DNA of 62,562 bases from Methanobrevibacter sp. (GTDB lineage: Archaea > Methanobacteriota > Methanobacteria > Methanobacteriales > Methanobacteriaceae): assembly GCF_015062985.1 (NCBI RefSeq), contig NZ_SUTI01000002.1:99074-161635 (forward strand). Reading direction: 5' to 3'. The notes below the pieces were generated by a model. It was not told where the DNA came from. It saw only the letters and a list, made by a program, of their open reading frames with translations, and searched no databases. This document shows, piece after piece, positions 25,940 to 35,005 of the stretch. The translations under genes and the position numbers were made by a program. The stretch's first letter is position 1. Each line of letters begins with the position of its first letter.

Positions 25940-26532
25940 CAGTTATCCCTCCTTAACTGTTTTGACCTTGCTTTTGCATCATTGGCCTTTACTTCATTAG
26001 CCACTTTAGTTGAGTCAGATATGGCCTTTTTAACGTCATCCTTAATCCTTTTTTCATCATTTTTTCTGTTCATTGTATAATTTACAGAAAGCCATGACGC
26101 AATGATGAATGACATCATCAATATTGAAGATTCAAGAATAGTATCGAATCCTCTTGTATAATACAATATCTCATCTATAAGTCCGCCAGGAGATGAATAT
26201 ATTGATGTTCCAAAGTATGGGGATATAGAGGATACCCATTGTGATATTGGAGACATGTATCCTGTAATCATACCCAGCATGGCTGCATTTTCAGGGTATT
26301 GAGGATGAATATTTCCCGGCTCTTTGAGGACTTCACCACCCCGGTCATAAGGAGCGATGGCCAAACCGTCATCTATTTGCTCTTGAGGAGCTGGTCTAAC
26401 ATATAATTGATCTGGATTTAAGGCCATAGGCACTATAAGTCCTACTATTAATATAATTCCCAAACTGAATGCAAAAAGACGGGGAATGTTTTTCGGGTCA
26501 GCCAGTTTGTTCCATAAAACTCCGATTCTCAT
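25939..26532 (-). CDS. ehaF: Eha hydrogenase membrane subunit F
   Basis: A 197-residue protein with an N-terminal helix (about 17-37), a long outward loop (residues about 40-120, with QEQIDDGLAIAPYDRGGEVL), a second helix near 132-152 and a charged C-terminal tail predicted to be helical. The loop resembles MbhF/MrpB-type subunits. Assigned as EhaF by order. Confidence 0.82.
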   Translation of the reverse strand: MRIGVLWNKLADPKNIPRLFAFSLGIILIVGLIVPMALNPDQLYVRPAPQEQIDDGLAIAPYDRGGEVLKEPGNIHPQYPENAAMLGMITGYMSPISQWVSSISPYFGTSIYSSPGGLIDEILYYTRGFDTILESSILMMSFIIASWLSVNYTMNRKNDEKRIKDDVKKAISDSTKVANEVKANDAKARSKQLRRDN

Positions 26533-26789
26533 ACGTCTGCCCCCATCTCTTCTAAACGAATAATAGCTCTAAATAAAATTAAACTGATAATTACTGTTGT
26601 GGCAAGCAATGTCAATAATGCCAGAACATGATTGTAGCATAATAAAACCAAACAAACTCCGATTGAAGCCACTTCAGTGTTGATTGTCCTGATTATCGGG
26701 TCATTGACTCCAGGACCCCATGCAGTAGCAATGCTTCCTACAATTGCAAGGAATATTCCGAAGTAGAAGAACAATGAAACGCTAATCAT
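26529..26789 (-). CDS. ehaE: Eha hydrogenase membrane subunit E
   Basis: An 86-residue protein with three helices, similar in layout to MnhG/MbhB-type antiporter subunits. The ATG at 26789 follows a GGTGAT located inside the ehaD 3' end. Assigned as EhaE by order and size. Confidence 0.8.
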   Translation of the reverse strand: MISVSLFFYFGIFLAIVGSIATAWGPGVNDPIIRTINTEVASIGVCLVLLCYNHVLALLTLLATTVIISLILFRAIIRLEEMGADV

Positions 26790-27051
26790 TTGCATCACCG
26801 CCTGCAAGCTTGTTTCTTCTAATCTCATTAATTTTCACAATGGCCAGGATAAATATCAATGTGGATAACGGGTCAGCCAAAGCCGCGAACATCGCCACAT
26901 CCAAGTATTTGAACAATACAATCACCAAAACAAAACCTGCATCAAGTATTGTAAACATTATGACCTTATCCAATGGCTTTCTAAGAAATATGATGCCGAA
27001 TGCACCGATTAACATTAAAGCAATTGCAATTATTGATACGAAAAACTCCAT
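26782..27051 (-). CDS. ehaD: Eha hydrogenase membrane subunit D
   Basis: An 89-residue three-helix subunit resembling MnhB/MbhD-like proteins (LRKPLDKVIMFTILDAGFVL and the polar ADPLSTLIFILAIVKI helix). The start MEFFVSI at 27051 is preceded by GGAGTGATAAG, which overlaps the ehaC stop. Assigned by order. Confidence 0.82.
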   Translation of the reverse strand: MEFFVSIIAIALMLIGAFGIIFLRKPLDKVIMFTILDAGFVLVIVLFKYLDVAMFAALADPLSTLIFILAIVKINEIRRNKLAGGDAND

Positions 27052-27055
27052 CTTA

Positions 27056-27304
27056 TCACTCCAGCAGTATTTCATCATCAAGCCTTTTCAAAGTATATGC
27101 AATTGCATTTGCACTAATTGTAGAACAAATGAAGAATGCAGCCGCAACAACAAGAGCAAACGGAGTGTTAATCACCAATGCTATAATGGCAGATACTCCA
27201 AAGCCGATAACGTTTATGTACAAAAGCCTTTCAGCCCTGTTTCTTGTTATCAAAGCTCTCAATGCTACGAATATGACTATGATACCAATTATTTCTACAT
27301 ACAT
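27056..27304 (-). CDS. ehaC: Eha hydrogenase membrane subunit C
   Basis: An 82-residue membrane protein with three helices. RNRAERLLYINVIGFGVSAII recalls the MnhF/MbhA antiporter subunits. The start MYVEIIG at 27304 follows GAGAGTGATAAT. Assigned as EhaC by order. Confidence 0.82.
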   Translation of the reverse strand: MYVEIIGIIVIFVALRALITRNRAERLLYINVIGFGVSAIIALVINTPFALVVAAAFFICSTISANAIAYTLKRLDDEILLE

Positions 27305-27308
27305 ATTA

Positions 27309-27809
27309 TCACTCTCTAGCATGCCTATTGAATTTTTCGGCGATTTTGCCTAAAATTACAGAAGCCCTAACCTGATCAATGCCCTGAACTGTCAATATGG
27401 CAATGACCATTCCTACAATGAACATTTCAGGTTTAAAACCAAGGAAAGAACAGCAAATGAACAAGATCAATGTTGCTGTCAAACTTCCGCAAGTTCCGGC
27501 ATACCCCGGATCGGCGCATAGCCTGTTTCCCATAAATACAAAGAACGCGGCTATTATTCCGCCAGGAATTCCTAAAAGCAGATATCCAATAGAAGCCAAC
27601 AATGTACCGGCAGACGCATCAGGAGAACATAAAATGTTTCCTTGGAAATATCCGCCAGCAATATCTCCTCCCCTCTTTTCAACATCTTTTCCAACTAAAC
27701 CTGCCCCTCTAACGCCAGGCTGTTCGGGAAGTCCGAAATATGTATCCACAATAACAAAATTCAACCAACAAAGAATTGCAGCAATTATTATTCCAATTAC
27801 CTCATTCAT
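27309..27809 (-). CDS. ehaB: Eha hydrogenase membrane subunit B
   Basis: A 166-residue membrane protein with four helices and a long hydrophilic loop (GLPEQPGVRGAGLVGKDVEK, about 24-43). The start at 27809 has a GGGGAGGATATTG site inside the end of ehaA, so the genes overlap. Assigned as EhaB by order. Confidence 0.82.
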   Translation of the reverse strand: MNEVIGIIIAAILCWLNFVIVDTYFGLPEQPGVRGAGLVGKDVEKRGGDIAGGYFQGNILCSPDASAGTLLASIGYLLLGIPGGIIAAFFVFMGNRLCADPGYAGTCGSLTATLILFICCSFLGFKPEMFIVGMVIAILTVQGIDQVRASVILGKIAEKFNRHARE

Positions 27810-28191
27810 CAATATCCTCCCCATTATCTTCACTTAGAGGCTTTGGAAATACAAAATCAAATAGATATTTCACAAATAATGCAGATAAAACACCAATGAC
27901 AATAGCTAGAACCAAACCGTTATACATGAAAGTATAATTCAAAACAAAAAATATGGAAAGAACACCAATAGCTATTATCGGAGTTGGATATACAGCACTT
28001 ACATCAAAAGAGTACCTATATGGTTTGCCAGGCAATAATGGAAGTCTTAAAAGCAAAGCTACTACAATAGAGACTATGATGGCCACAATATAAGCTACCA
28101 GCATGTCAAATGAACTTATAGCCAAATTGCCAAGTCCCAACGCATTGCCATAGGAAGCAAAGAATATGGTACTACCTATCAAATCAAACAT
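27802..28191 (-). CDS. ehaA: Eha hydrogenase membrane subunit A, first gene of the operon
   Basis: A 129-residue membrane protein with three to four helices and an acidic tail (SEDNGEDIDE). It is the promoter-proximal gene of the tightly packed eha run. GAGGAG sits ten bases upstream of the ATG, and a clear TATA box lies about 45 bases upstream. Eha drives endergonic ferredoxin reduction with H2 using the ion gradient, supplying electrons for anaplerotic CO2 reduction. Confidence 0.82.
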   Translation of the reverse strand: MFDLIGSTIFFASYGNALGLGNLAISSFDMLVAYIVAIIVSIVVALLLRLPLLPGKPYRYSFDVSAVYPTPIIAIGVLSIFFVLNYTFMYNGLVLAIVIGVLSALFVKYLFDFVFPKPLSEDNGEDIDE

Positions 28192-28227
28192 ATTATTAGA
28201 CTCCTCTTAAATAATAAATATAAATAT

Positions 28228-28268
28228 AAAAATATATAAAGATTGTTACTTAAAAATAATATATAATT
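28228..28268. promoter_or_regulatory. Divergent promoter region for eha and the epimerase gene
   Basis: On the minus strand a TTTATATATT box (28231-28240) fits a start near 28207 with a short leader before ehaA. On the plus strand an AATATATAATT box near 28257-28267 can serve the epimerase gene starting at 28305. The two boxes lie within 40 bases, so regulation of the two directions could interact. Confidence 0.55.
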
Positions 28269-28304
28269 GCTTAATTATAATTTAAATTAATTAATGGTGG
28301 CTTA

Positions 28305-29237
28305 ATGAAAAATAAAAATATTCTAGTAACCGGTGGACTTGGATTTATCGGCTCTCATATTTCCAATGAGCTATTAAAGGATAATAAAGTTATTATTATT
28401 GATAATCTATCCACAGGCAATATTAATAATTTAAACAATCCAGAACATGAAAATCTGAAAATAATCAAACAAGACATTCGCAATGTTAATTTTGACGATT
28501 TAACAAGCGGAATCGATTATATTTTCCATCTTGCAGCCATGGCAAGTGTCCCATTAAGCGTGGACAAGCCGGTAGAATGCTGCGAAATAAATGTCAATGC
28601 CACCGTAAAGCTTCTGGATTCCGCTGTAAAAAACGATGTCAAAAAGATAATCCTTTCATCTTCGTCTTCGGTTTATGGGCAGAACAGGAACATGCCCCTT
28701 AAAGAAAGTGAAACTCCGATGCCCACCTCACCATATGCGGCCTCAAAGGTCAGCTGTGAAATGTATCTGAAATCATTTTATGACAGCTACGGCCTGAACT
28801 ACACTTCCCTAAGGTATTTCAATGTTTTCGGACCTGGGCAAAATAAGAATTCCCAGTATGCTTCTGTCATACCTAATTTCATTGGCTCCATTCTTGAAGG
28901 ATCACAGCCTGAAATTTACGGCGACGGCGAGCAGACAAGGGACTTCGTCTATGTTAAGGATGTTGTGCGCGCAAACATAAATGCCTGCGAGTCCGATTTC
29001 AACGGAATCGTCAATGTAGCATCAGGCAAAAGAATGAGCGTCAACAGACTGTATGAAATCATAAAGGACACCCTCAACAGCGACATCGAGGCAAAATACC
29101 TTCCGAAAAGAAAAGGGGACATCAAGCATTCCCTTGCGGACGTGAGCAATCTGGAAAGAATCAACGTTAAAATAGATTCTGAAAACTTTGAAAATCAGTT
29201 AATAGAAACCATAGAATGGTTTAAAACTATATTGTAA
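28305..29237 (+). CDS. NAD-dependent epimerase, UDP-glucose 4-epimerase-like
   Basis: A 310-residue extended SDR. The dinucleotide motif is TGGLGFIGSH near residue 9. The catalytic Ser and YxxxK are in SSSSSVYG (about 118) and PYAASKVSCE (about 145). YFNVFGPGQN near 168 and GDGEQTRDFVYVKDV near 208 are typical of the GalE/RfbB-like sugar-nucleotide epimerases. It likely makes UDP-galactose or a related sugar for glycans. GGTGGCTT precedes the ATG. Confidence 0.88.
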   Translation: MKNKNILVTGGLGFIGSHISNELLKDNKVIIIDNLSTGNINNLNNPEHENLKIIKQDIRNVNFDDLTSGIDYIFHLAAMASVPLSVDKPVECCEINVNATVKLLDSAVKNDVKKIILSSSSSVYGQNRNMPLKESETPMPTSPYAASKVSCEMYLKSFYDSYGLNYTSLRYFNVFGPGQNKNSQYASVIPNFIGSILEGSQPEIYGDGEQTRDFVYVKDVVRANINACESDFNGIVNVASGKRMSVNRLYEIIKDTLNSDIEAKYLPKRKGDIKHSLADVSNLERINVKIDSENFENQLIETIEWFKTIL

Positions 29238-29248
29238 AAAAAGTAAAA

Positions 29249-29620
29249 TTAGTGGAATCCGCATCCACTACAGGTTTCACATTTCTCTTCTTCAACAGGA
29301 TTATATACCTTATCTTCCTGAAGAGTGGCTGATATGAAATATTGGTCGAATTCATCCTTGCTTTTTAAAACTGGTGAAAGTCCTTTAAAGTCACATCTGA
29401 TATCACCGGTTCCACCAATATCAACTAAAATCGGTTCTCCCAATTTAAACCTTTTAAAATATGCTTCAACTTCATCTTTTAAAGCACCTGGTACTCTGAA
29501 ATTAAAAGATAAAATATTATTTTCCTTCATTTTCAAACCAACATATTTCTGGTCAATTTCATAGTTTAAACCTAATTGTTTTTTGAAAATCACATTAGTA
29601 CCAATCTCATTAGATGTCAT
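29249..29620 (-). CDS. Hypothetical protein with C-terminal CxxCxGCGFH tail
   Basis: A 123-residue soluble protein I do not recognise. The body (residues 1-108) is a mixed alpha/beta sequence with FRVPGALKDEVEAYFKRFKL and VDIGGTGDIRCDFKG. The end, EEEKCETCSGCGFH, could bind a metal ion. It converges on the epimerase gene with 11 bases between the stops. The start has GGAGATT. Confidence 0.6.
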   Translation of the reverse strand: MTSNEIGTNVIFKKQLGLNYEIDQKYVGLKMKENNILSFNFRVPGALKDEVEAYFKRFKLGEPILVDIGGTGDIRCDFKGLSPVLKSKDEFDQYFISATLQEDKVYNPVEEEKCETCSGCGFH

Positions 29621-29895
29621 TTTTAATCTCCTAAAAATAATTAAATTAACATTATATTTTTAAAGTATTTAAATACTTTCCTAAAAAATATCAAAATTTC
29701 TGCATGGCAGCCACATGTTAATGGAATGCCGCCGTTCATTTCTCAACTCAAACAAAATTTTAATCCATGAAAATTTATAACGAATTATCACGATTTTTAA
29801 TAAGATTTATATAATTTCATATACAGAGTTACTATATGTTATAATATTATATTATAATAACACAACAAATCAATTAAAAAAATAGGTGTTTTTGA
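29621..29895. promoter_or_regulatory. Regulatory region before the XRE-cupin operon
   Basis: A TTTATATAAT TATA-like element lies near 29806-29815. Further down, near 29839-29862, an imperfect palindrome GTTATAATATTATATTATAA with a final TAAC could be an operator for the XRE-cupin regulator itself. A GGTGTTTTT site precedes the ATG at 29896. The upstream half (29621-29800) has no recognised gene. Confidence 0.4.
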
Positions 29896-30447
29896 ATGAA
29901 TGAATACAATATAGATATTGGAAATAGAATTAGAGAATTGAGAGAACTATCAGATATTACAATTAAAGAAATTGCTGAAGAATTGAATATTAAAGAAGAA
30001 ACTTATATCCAATATGAAAATGCTGAAGTAGACATTCCAGCAAGTTTCTTATACGAACTTGCACACATTTTTAAAGTTGATTTAGGATTATTATTAACTG
30101 GTGAAGAAAGCAGAATGAGCATATTTGATGTTACCCGCGCAAATAAGGGAGTTTCAGTAGACAGAAGAAAAGAATATACACACGAAAACCTATGTTCTAA
30201 ATTCATTCATAAGAAAGCTGAAACATTCCTTGTTGTGGTTGACCCTGAGAAAAACCCTGTGCCTTCACTAAATTCACACCCCGGCCAGGAATTCAATTAC
30301 GTGCTTGAGGGTTCCTTGAAAATTTATATACACAACAATGAAATCGTGCTGAACGAAGGGGATAGCATATTCTTCGACTCAACACATAGACACGCAATGG
30401 TAGCGCTTAACGACAAGCCCGCTAAATTCTTAGCAGTAATCATATAA
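29896..30447 (+). CDS. XRE-family regulator with C-terminal cupin domain
   Basis: A 183-residue transcription regulator. Residues about 6-62 are an HTH (RIRELRELSDITIKEIAEEL then YENAEVDIPASFLYELAHIF), and residues about 110-180 are a single-domain cupin (HPGQEFNYVLEGSLKIYIHN, then GDSIFFDSTHRHAM) that may sense a small ligand. It is followed after 20 bases by an acyl-CoA synthetase gene, so it probably controls that operon in response to its substrate or product. Confidence 0.88.
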   Translation: MNEYNIDIGNRIRELRELSDITIKEIAEELNIKEETYIQYENAEVDIPASFLYELAHIFKVDLGLLLTGEESRMSIFDVTRANKGVSVDRRKEYTHENLCSKFIHKKAETFLVVVDPEKNPVPSLNSHPGQEFNYVLEGSLKIYIHNNEIVLNEGDSIFFDSTHRHAMVALNDKPAKFLAVII

Positions 30448-30467
30448 TACTTACAGGAGATAATTTA

Positions 30468-32135
30468 ATGACATCAGTGATTGGAGATTTTGTAGAAAGA
30501 GTTGACTTTAACTCTTATGAAGACTTTTTTGAAAATTTTAAGCTTACCTATGATGAAGATTACAATTTCGGATTTGATGTGGTGGACAAGTATGCCGAAA
30601 TCGATCCGGAAAAGATTGCATTGATTTGGGTAAATGACAACGATGAGGAACACACCTTCACATTCAAGGAGATGAAGGAATATTCCAACAGAGCAGCAAA
30701 CCTGTTCAAAAGCCAAGGAATCAAAAAGGGCGACTGCGTAATGCTGACCCTTAAGAACAGGTATGAATGGTGGTTCTGTATGGTTGCACTGCATAAAATA
30801 GGTGCAATAGCAATTCCCGGAACCCATATGCTGAAGCTTCATGACATTGACTTCAGAATAAGGGAAGCGAATGTGAAAATGATCGTTTCAGTAGAGGAGG
30901 ACACATTACTTCCCGATTATGAAGCGGCTGAAAAGTCATTAGGCCTTGATTTGCCTAAATTAGCAATTGAAACCGACAGAGAAGGTTGGATAAACTTCAA
31001 CGAAGCCCTAATGAATGAAAGCCCTGTCTTTGAAAGGCCAACCGGCGAAGACAAGACCTATGCCGAAGAAATTTTCCTAATATATTTCACTTCAGGAACC
31101 AGCGGACTTCCGAAAATGGTTTCACATAAGCATACCTACTCCCTGGGCCACATTCCAACCGCAAAATACTGGCATAATGTTATAGAAGACGGAATCCACC
31201 ATACCTCAGCGGATACAGGTTGGGGAAAGGCCGTATGGGGAAACCTATATGGGCAATGGATTGCTGGAACCGGAATATTCATCTATGACTATGACAGGTT
31301 CAACGGATTGAAGCTGCTTGAAAAGATTATACAGTATAAGGTGGATACATTCTGTGCCCCTCCAACAATCTACAGATTCATAATCAAGGAAAACATTGAG
31401 GGCTATGATCTGTCCAATTTAAAATACGTTACAACCGCAGGAGAGCCTTTGCCTCCCGAAGTGTCCGAAAGGTTCTATGACCTTTCCGGCTTAAGAATCA
31501 AGGAAGGGTTCGGCCAGACCGAAACAACATTGTCAATCGGAACATTCATCTGGCTGGATGCAAAAGTTGCATCCATCGGCAAGCCTTCCCCATTATTCGA
31601 TTTGGAGCTATTGGATGAAAACGACAATAAAGTGGAAATCGGTGACGAAGGAGAGCTTTGCTTCAAACTCAATGATGGGCCAAATCCAGGATTATTCAAA
31701 GATTATGTGAACGATGAAGAAAAGTACAAAAAGCAGATTCATGACGGATATTACCACTGCGGAGATACCGCATGGGTGGATGAAGACGGTTATGTGCACT
31801 TCGTTGGAAGAAACGATGACATCATCAAATCTTCAGGTTACCGTATCGGACCGTACGAAGTGGAAAGCGCTGTCCTATCACATGAAGCAGTTGCACACTG
31901 CGCAATTACCGCTTATCCTGATGAAGTGAGAGGTCAGATTGTAAAGGCAAGCATCGTGCTGCAGCCTGACTTCGAGCCATCAGATTCATTAACTAAAGAC
32001 ATTCAGAATCATGTTAAAAGAGTTACAGCTCCTTATAAATACCCTAGGATGGTTGAATATGTGGATGAACTTCCGGAAACCATCAGCGGTAAAATAAGAA
32101 GGGTTGAAATCAGAGAAAAAGACAATGAAAATTAA
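30468..32135 (+). CDS. Acyl-CoA synthetase (AMP-forming, medium-chain/branched-chain type)
   Basis: A 555-residue ANL-superfamily ligase that activates a carboxylic acid to acyl-CoA through acyl-AMP. The P-loop YFTSGTSGLPKMVSH is near residues 203-217, and a GFGQTETT motif near 346. GDTAWVDEDGYVHFVGRNDD and the catalytic lysine in ETISGKIRRVE are in the C-terminal domain. It resembles medium-chain acyl-CoA synthetases rather than the ADP-forming acetate enzymes. Linkage to vorCBA suggests activation of isobutyrate, 2-methylbutyrate or an aromatic acid. Confidence 0.88.
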   Translation: MTSVIGDFVERVDFNSYEDFFENFKLTYDEDYNFGFDVVDKYAEIDPEKIALIWVNDNDEEHTFTFKEMKEYSNRAANLFKSQGIKKGDCVMLTLKNRYEWWFCMVALHKIGAIAIPGTHMLKLHDIDFRIREANVKMIVSVEEDTLLPDYEAAEKSLGLDLPKLAIETDREGWINFNEALMNESPVFERPTGEDKTYAEEIFLIYFTSGTSGLPKMVSHKHTYSLGHIPTAKYWHNVIEDGIHHTSADTGWGKAVWGNLYGQWIAGTGIFIYDYDRFNGLKLLEKIIQYKVDTFCAPPTIYRFIIKENIEGYDLSNLKYVTTAGEPLPPEVSERFYDLSGLRIKEGFGQTETTLSIGTFIWLDAKVASIGKPSPLFDLELLDENDNKVEIGDEGELCFKLNDGPNPGLFKDYVNDEEKYKKQIHDGYYHCGDTAWVDEDGYVHFVGRNDDIIKSSGYRIGPYEVESAVLSHEAVAHCAITAYPDEVRGQIVKASIVLQPDFEPSDSLTKDIQNHVKRVTAPYKYPRMVEYVDELPETISGKIRRVEIREKDNEN

Positions 32136-32148
32136 TTCAGATGATAAA

Positions 32149-32427
32149 ATGACAGAAGAGATATCTTATCCAGTTATCAATAAGGAAATTTGCAAAGGCT
32201 GTATGAGATGTATAGTCGGATGTCCTCAAAATGCAATATTACTTTCACAAGACATGAACAACGCAGGATATCAATTTGCATATTACAGTGGAAACGGCTG
32301 TACCGGATGTAAAGACTGTTACTTTACCTGTCCGGAACCATTAGCATTAGAAGTACATCAATATAAAAAGATCGTTGATGATTCCGTTGCAAAAATGATT
32401 AAGGCCAAAGTAAAAGGGGGAGATTAA
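32149..32427 (+). CDS. vorC: 2-oxoacid:ferredoxin oxidoreductase, ferredoxin-like subunit
   Basis: A 92-residue ferredoxin-like subunit with two [4Fe-4S] motifs: CKGCMRCIVGCP and CTGCKDCYFTCP. It passes electrons from the thiamine-diphosphate site to ferredoxin. The ATG at 32149 is chosen for its ATGATAAA spacing and typical subunit length; in-frame ATGs at 32104 and 32125 lie within or nearer the preceding gene. Start confidence is moderate. Confidence 0.85.
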   Translation: MTEEISYPVINKEICKGCMRCIVGCPQNAILLSQDMNNAGYQFAYYSGNGCTGCKDCYFTCPEPLALEVHQYKKIVDDSVAKMIKAKVKGGD

Positions 32428-33543
32428 ATGAGCAATCAAATGGTAAAAGGAAATACTGCAGTCATCATCGGCGCAATGTATGCCGGCTGCGACTGCTTCT
32501 TCGGATACCCAATCACTCCGGCAAGCGAAATCTTGCACGAGGCATCAAAATACTTCCCGATGGTTGGAAGAAACTTTGTCCAGGCTGAAAGTGAAGAGGC
32601 ATCAATCAATATGGTTTACGGCGCTTCAGGAACAGGCCACAGAGTAATGACCTCATCATCAGGACCTGGAATCAGCCTGATGCAGGAAGGGTTTACTTTC
32701 CTTGCGGGGGCGGAACTTCCTGCAGTGATTGTAGACATCATGAGGGCAGGACCTGGACTTGGAAACATCGGACCTGAACAGGGAGACTACAACCAAATCG
32801 TTAAAGGCGGAGGCCACGGTAACTACAAAAACATAGTTTTAGCTCCAAACAGCGTTCAGGAAATGTGTGATTTGACAATGAAAGCGTTTGAGCTTGCTGA
32901 CAAATGGAGAAACCCTGTAGTCGTATTGGCTGACGGTACTTTAGGCCAGATGGCTGAACCTCTGGTTTTCCCAAGCGAAGCAATCGAACCTAAAGATGAC
33001 AAGCCTTGGGCAGTCAAAGGAAATGAGGAAACAATGGAAAATCTCATCACTTCAATTTTCAACGACTTCAATGACCTGGAGGATTTCAACTACAAGCTTC
33101 AGGAAAAATATGCTCAAATAGAAGCAGAAGAAGTCATCTATGACGAATATCAGGTTGAAGATGCAGATATTGTCCTTGTATCATTCGGTATCAGCAGCAG
33201 AATTGCAAGGTCTGCAGTGGACAAGGCACGTGAAAAAGGCATAAAAGTTGGACTTTTAAGGCCAATCACATTATCCCCGTTCCCGGTTGACAGAATAAAA
33301 GAATTGTCCGACAAGGGAGTAAGCTTCATTTCCGTTGAAATGAGCAACGGCCAATTGCTTGCAGACGTACAGTTTGCAGCACTGAGAAAGGATGACACCC
33401 ATCTTGTCAACAGAATGGGTGGAAACCTGATTGAACTTAAACAGATCCTTGCCAAAATTTATGAAATAGCAGGATTCGAAGATGAAGACATGGACCTATC
33501 CAAAAGAAGCGAGGAAAAGGCCAGTCCAAATATAATTGATTAG
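32428..33543 (+). CDS. vorB: 2-oxoacid:ferredoxin oxidoreductase alpha subunit
   Basis: A 371-residue alpha subunit of the ketoisovalerate-type oxidoreductase. GCDCFFGYPITPASEILHE near residue 19 and GPGISLMQEGFTFLAGAELP near 76 are family hallmarks. It works with VorA and VorC to interconvert a branched 2-oxoacid with acyl-CoA and CO2. The start follows a GGGGGAGATT site directly after vorC. Confidence 0.9.
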   Translation: MSNQMVKGNTAVIIGAMYAGCDCFFGYPITPASEILHEASKYFPMVGRNFVQAESEEASINMVYGASGTGHRVMTSSSGPGISLMQEGFTFLAGAELPAVIVDIMRAGPGLGNIGPEQGDYNQIVKGGGHGNYKNIVLAPNSVQEMCDLTMKAFELADKWRNPVVVLADGTLGQMAEPLVFPSEAIEPKDDKPWAVKGNEETMENLITSIFNDFNDLEDFNYKLQEKYAQIEAEEVIYDEYQVEDADIVLVSFGISSRIARSAVDKAREKGIKVGLLRPITLSPFPVDRIKELSDKGVSFISVEMSNGQLLADVQFAALRKDDTHLVNRMGGNLIELKQILAKIYEIAGFEDEDMDLSKRSEEKASPNIID

Positions 33544-33556
33544 AGGATGTGGAAAA

Positions 33557-34993
33557 ATGAGTGAACATGAAAATAAAGATTATGAATTACAGATACGTAG
33601 AAATCCACAATCCCTTTTAGAAGAGTATCCAAGAAAAGGAACAAATATCCAATCTACTCACTACTGTGCAGGTTGTGGACATGGAATATTGCATAAACTG
33701 ATTGCAGAGTGCATGGACGAACTTGGAATCCAGGAAAGATGTGTAATGATTTCACCGGTAGGTTGTTCAGTATACGCATACTTTTACTTCAACTGCGGAA
33801 ACTTCCAGACAGCACACGGAAGGGCACCTGCAGTAGCTACCGGAATTTCCAGAGCAGAAGACAATGCCATCGTAATGAGCTATCAGGGAGACGGAGATTT
33901 AGCTTCAATTGGTTTGAACGAAACCCTGCAGGCAGCTAACCGTGGAGAAAAAATGGCAGTGTTCTTTGTAAACAACACAGTCTACGGTATGACAGGCGGA
34001 CAGATGGCTCCGACCACATTGATCGGCGAAAAGACCGTAACATGCCAGACCGGAAGAGACCCTGATTATGCAGGACACCCTACACACATGTGCGAACTGA
34101 TCAATACCCTGAAAGCACCTGTATTCATTGAAAGGGTTTCCCTTTCAAATCCTTTGAAAATCAGGCTTGCAAAATTCGCAATCAAACAGGCGCTGACCGT
34201 GCAGAAAGAAGGAAAAGGATATTCATTCGTTGAAGTGCTCTCACCTTGCCCAACCAACTTAAAGCAGGATGTTGTTAGTGCTCAAAAATTCATTGAAGAA
34301 CAGATGGAAAAGGAATTTCCTGTTAAAAACTTCAGAAATAACATTTACACAAAAGAACCTGTCCAAAGACCAAAAAGTGACTTTTCAACAGAATCATTGG
34401 ATAAAATATTCAATGTCAGCAGAGGAGAGGATTCAGGATATGTCGATGAGGACATAGAACCTGTCAGCATCAAGGTTTCCGGATTCGGAGGCCAGGGCGT
34501 TTTAAGTGCAGGACTCACCATTGCCCAAGCGGCATGTTCAGAAGGAAAGCACGTTTCCTGGTATCCTAGCTACGGACCTGAACAGAGGGGAGGAAAATCC
34601 AACTGTTCCGTAGTGATTTCCAATGAAACAATCGGAACCCCTGTTGTTGATGACATTGACATTCTCATTGCTTTGAACAAGCCATCCCTTGAACAGTTCT
34701 CACAGGACGTCAAGGATGGCGGAGTTATACTTTACGATTCTAAAATCGGTGAATTTGAAACTGACAGAAACGTTGAGGTCATTGCAATGCCTTGTGTCGA
34801 CATTGCAGAAGAACATGGAAATGCAAGAACTGCAAACACCGCACTTTTAGGCGCACTGACTGAACTGACTGACGTTTTAAAACGCGAATCTTACGAAAAC
34901 GCCATTCGCGAAATGTTTGCATCCAAACCTAAAGTCATTGATGTGAACATTGAAGTTCTTGAAGCCGGAGCTGAATGGCTGAAAAACAATTAA
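33557..34993 (+). CDS. vorA: 2-oxoacid:ferredoxin oxidoreductase, fused beta-gamma subunit
   Basis: A 478-residue protein that fuses the beta subunit (TPP-binding; HYCAGCGHGILHKLI near residue 35, then GDGDLASIGLNETLQAANRG) with a gamma subunit (VSGFGGQGVLSAGLTIAQA near 310). This fused layout matches methanogen VorA. ATG at 33557 follows GAGGATGTGG; an in-frame TTG at 33536 lies inside vorB. In methanogens such enzymes can run reductively to build branched amino acids. Confidence 0.9.
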   Translation: MSEHENKDYELQIRRNPQSLLEEYPRKGTNIQSTHYCAGCGHGILHKLIAECMDELGIQERCVMISPVGCSVYAYFYFNCGNFQTAHGRAPAVATGISRAEDNAIVMSYQGDGDLASIGLNETLQAANRGEKMAVFFVNNTVYGMTGGQMAPTTLIGEKTVTCQTGRDPDYAGHPTHMCELINTLKAPVFIERVSLSNPLKIRLAKFAIKQALTVQKEGKGYSFVEVLSPCPTNLKQDVVSAQKFIEEQMEKEFPVKNFRNNIYTKEPVQRPKSDFSTESLDKIFNVSRGEDSGYVDEDIEPVSIKVSGFGGQGVLSAGLTIAQAACSEGKHVSWYPSYGPEQRGGKSNCSVVISNETIGTPVVDDIDILIALNKPSLEQFSQDVKDGGVILYDSKIGEFETDRNVEVIAMPCVDIAEEHGNARTANTALLGALTELTDVLKRESYENAIREMFASKPKVIDVNIEVLEAGAEWLKNN

Positions 34994-35005
34994 TAGTGTG
35001 ATTTG

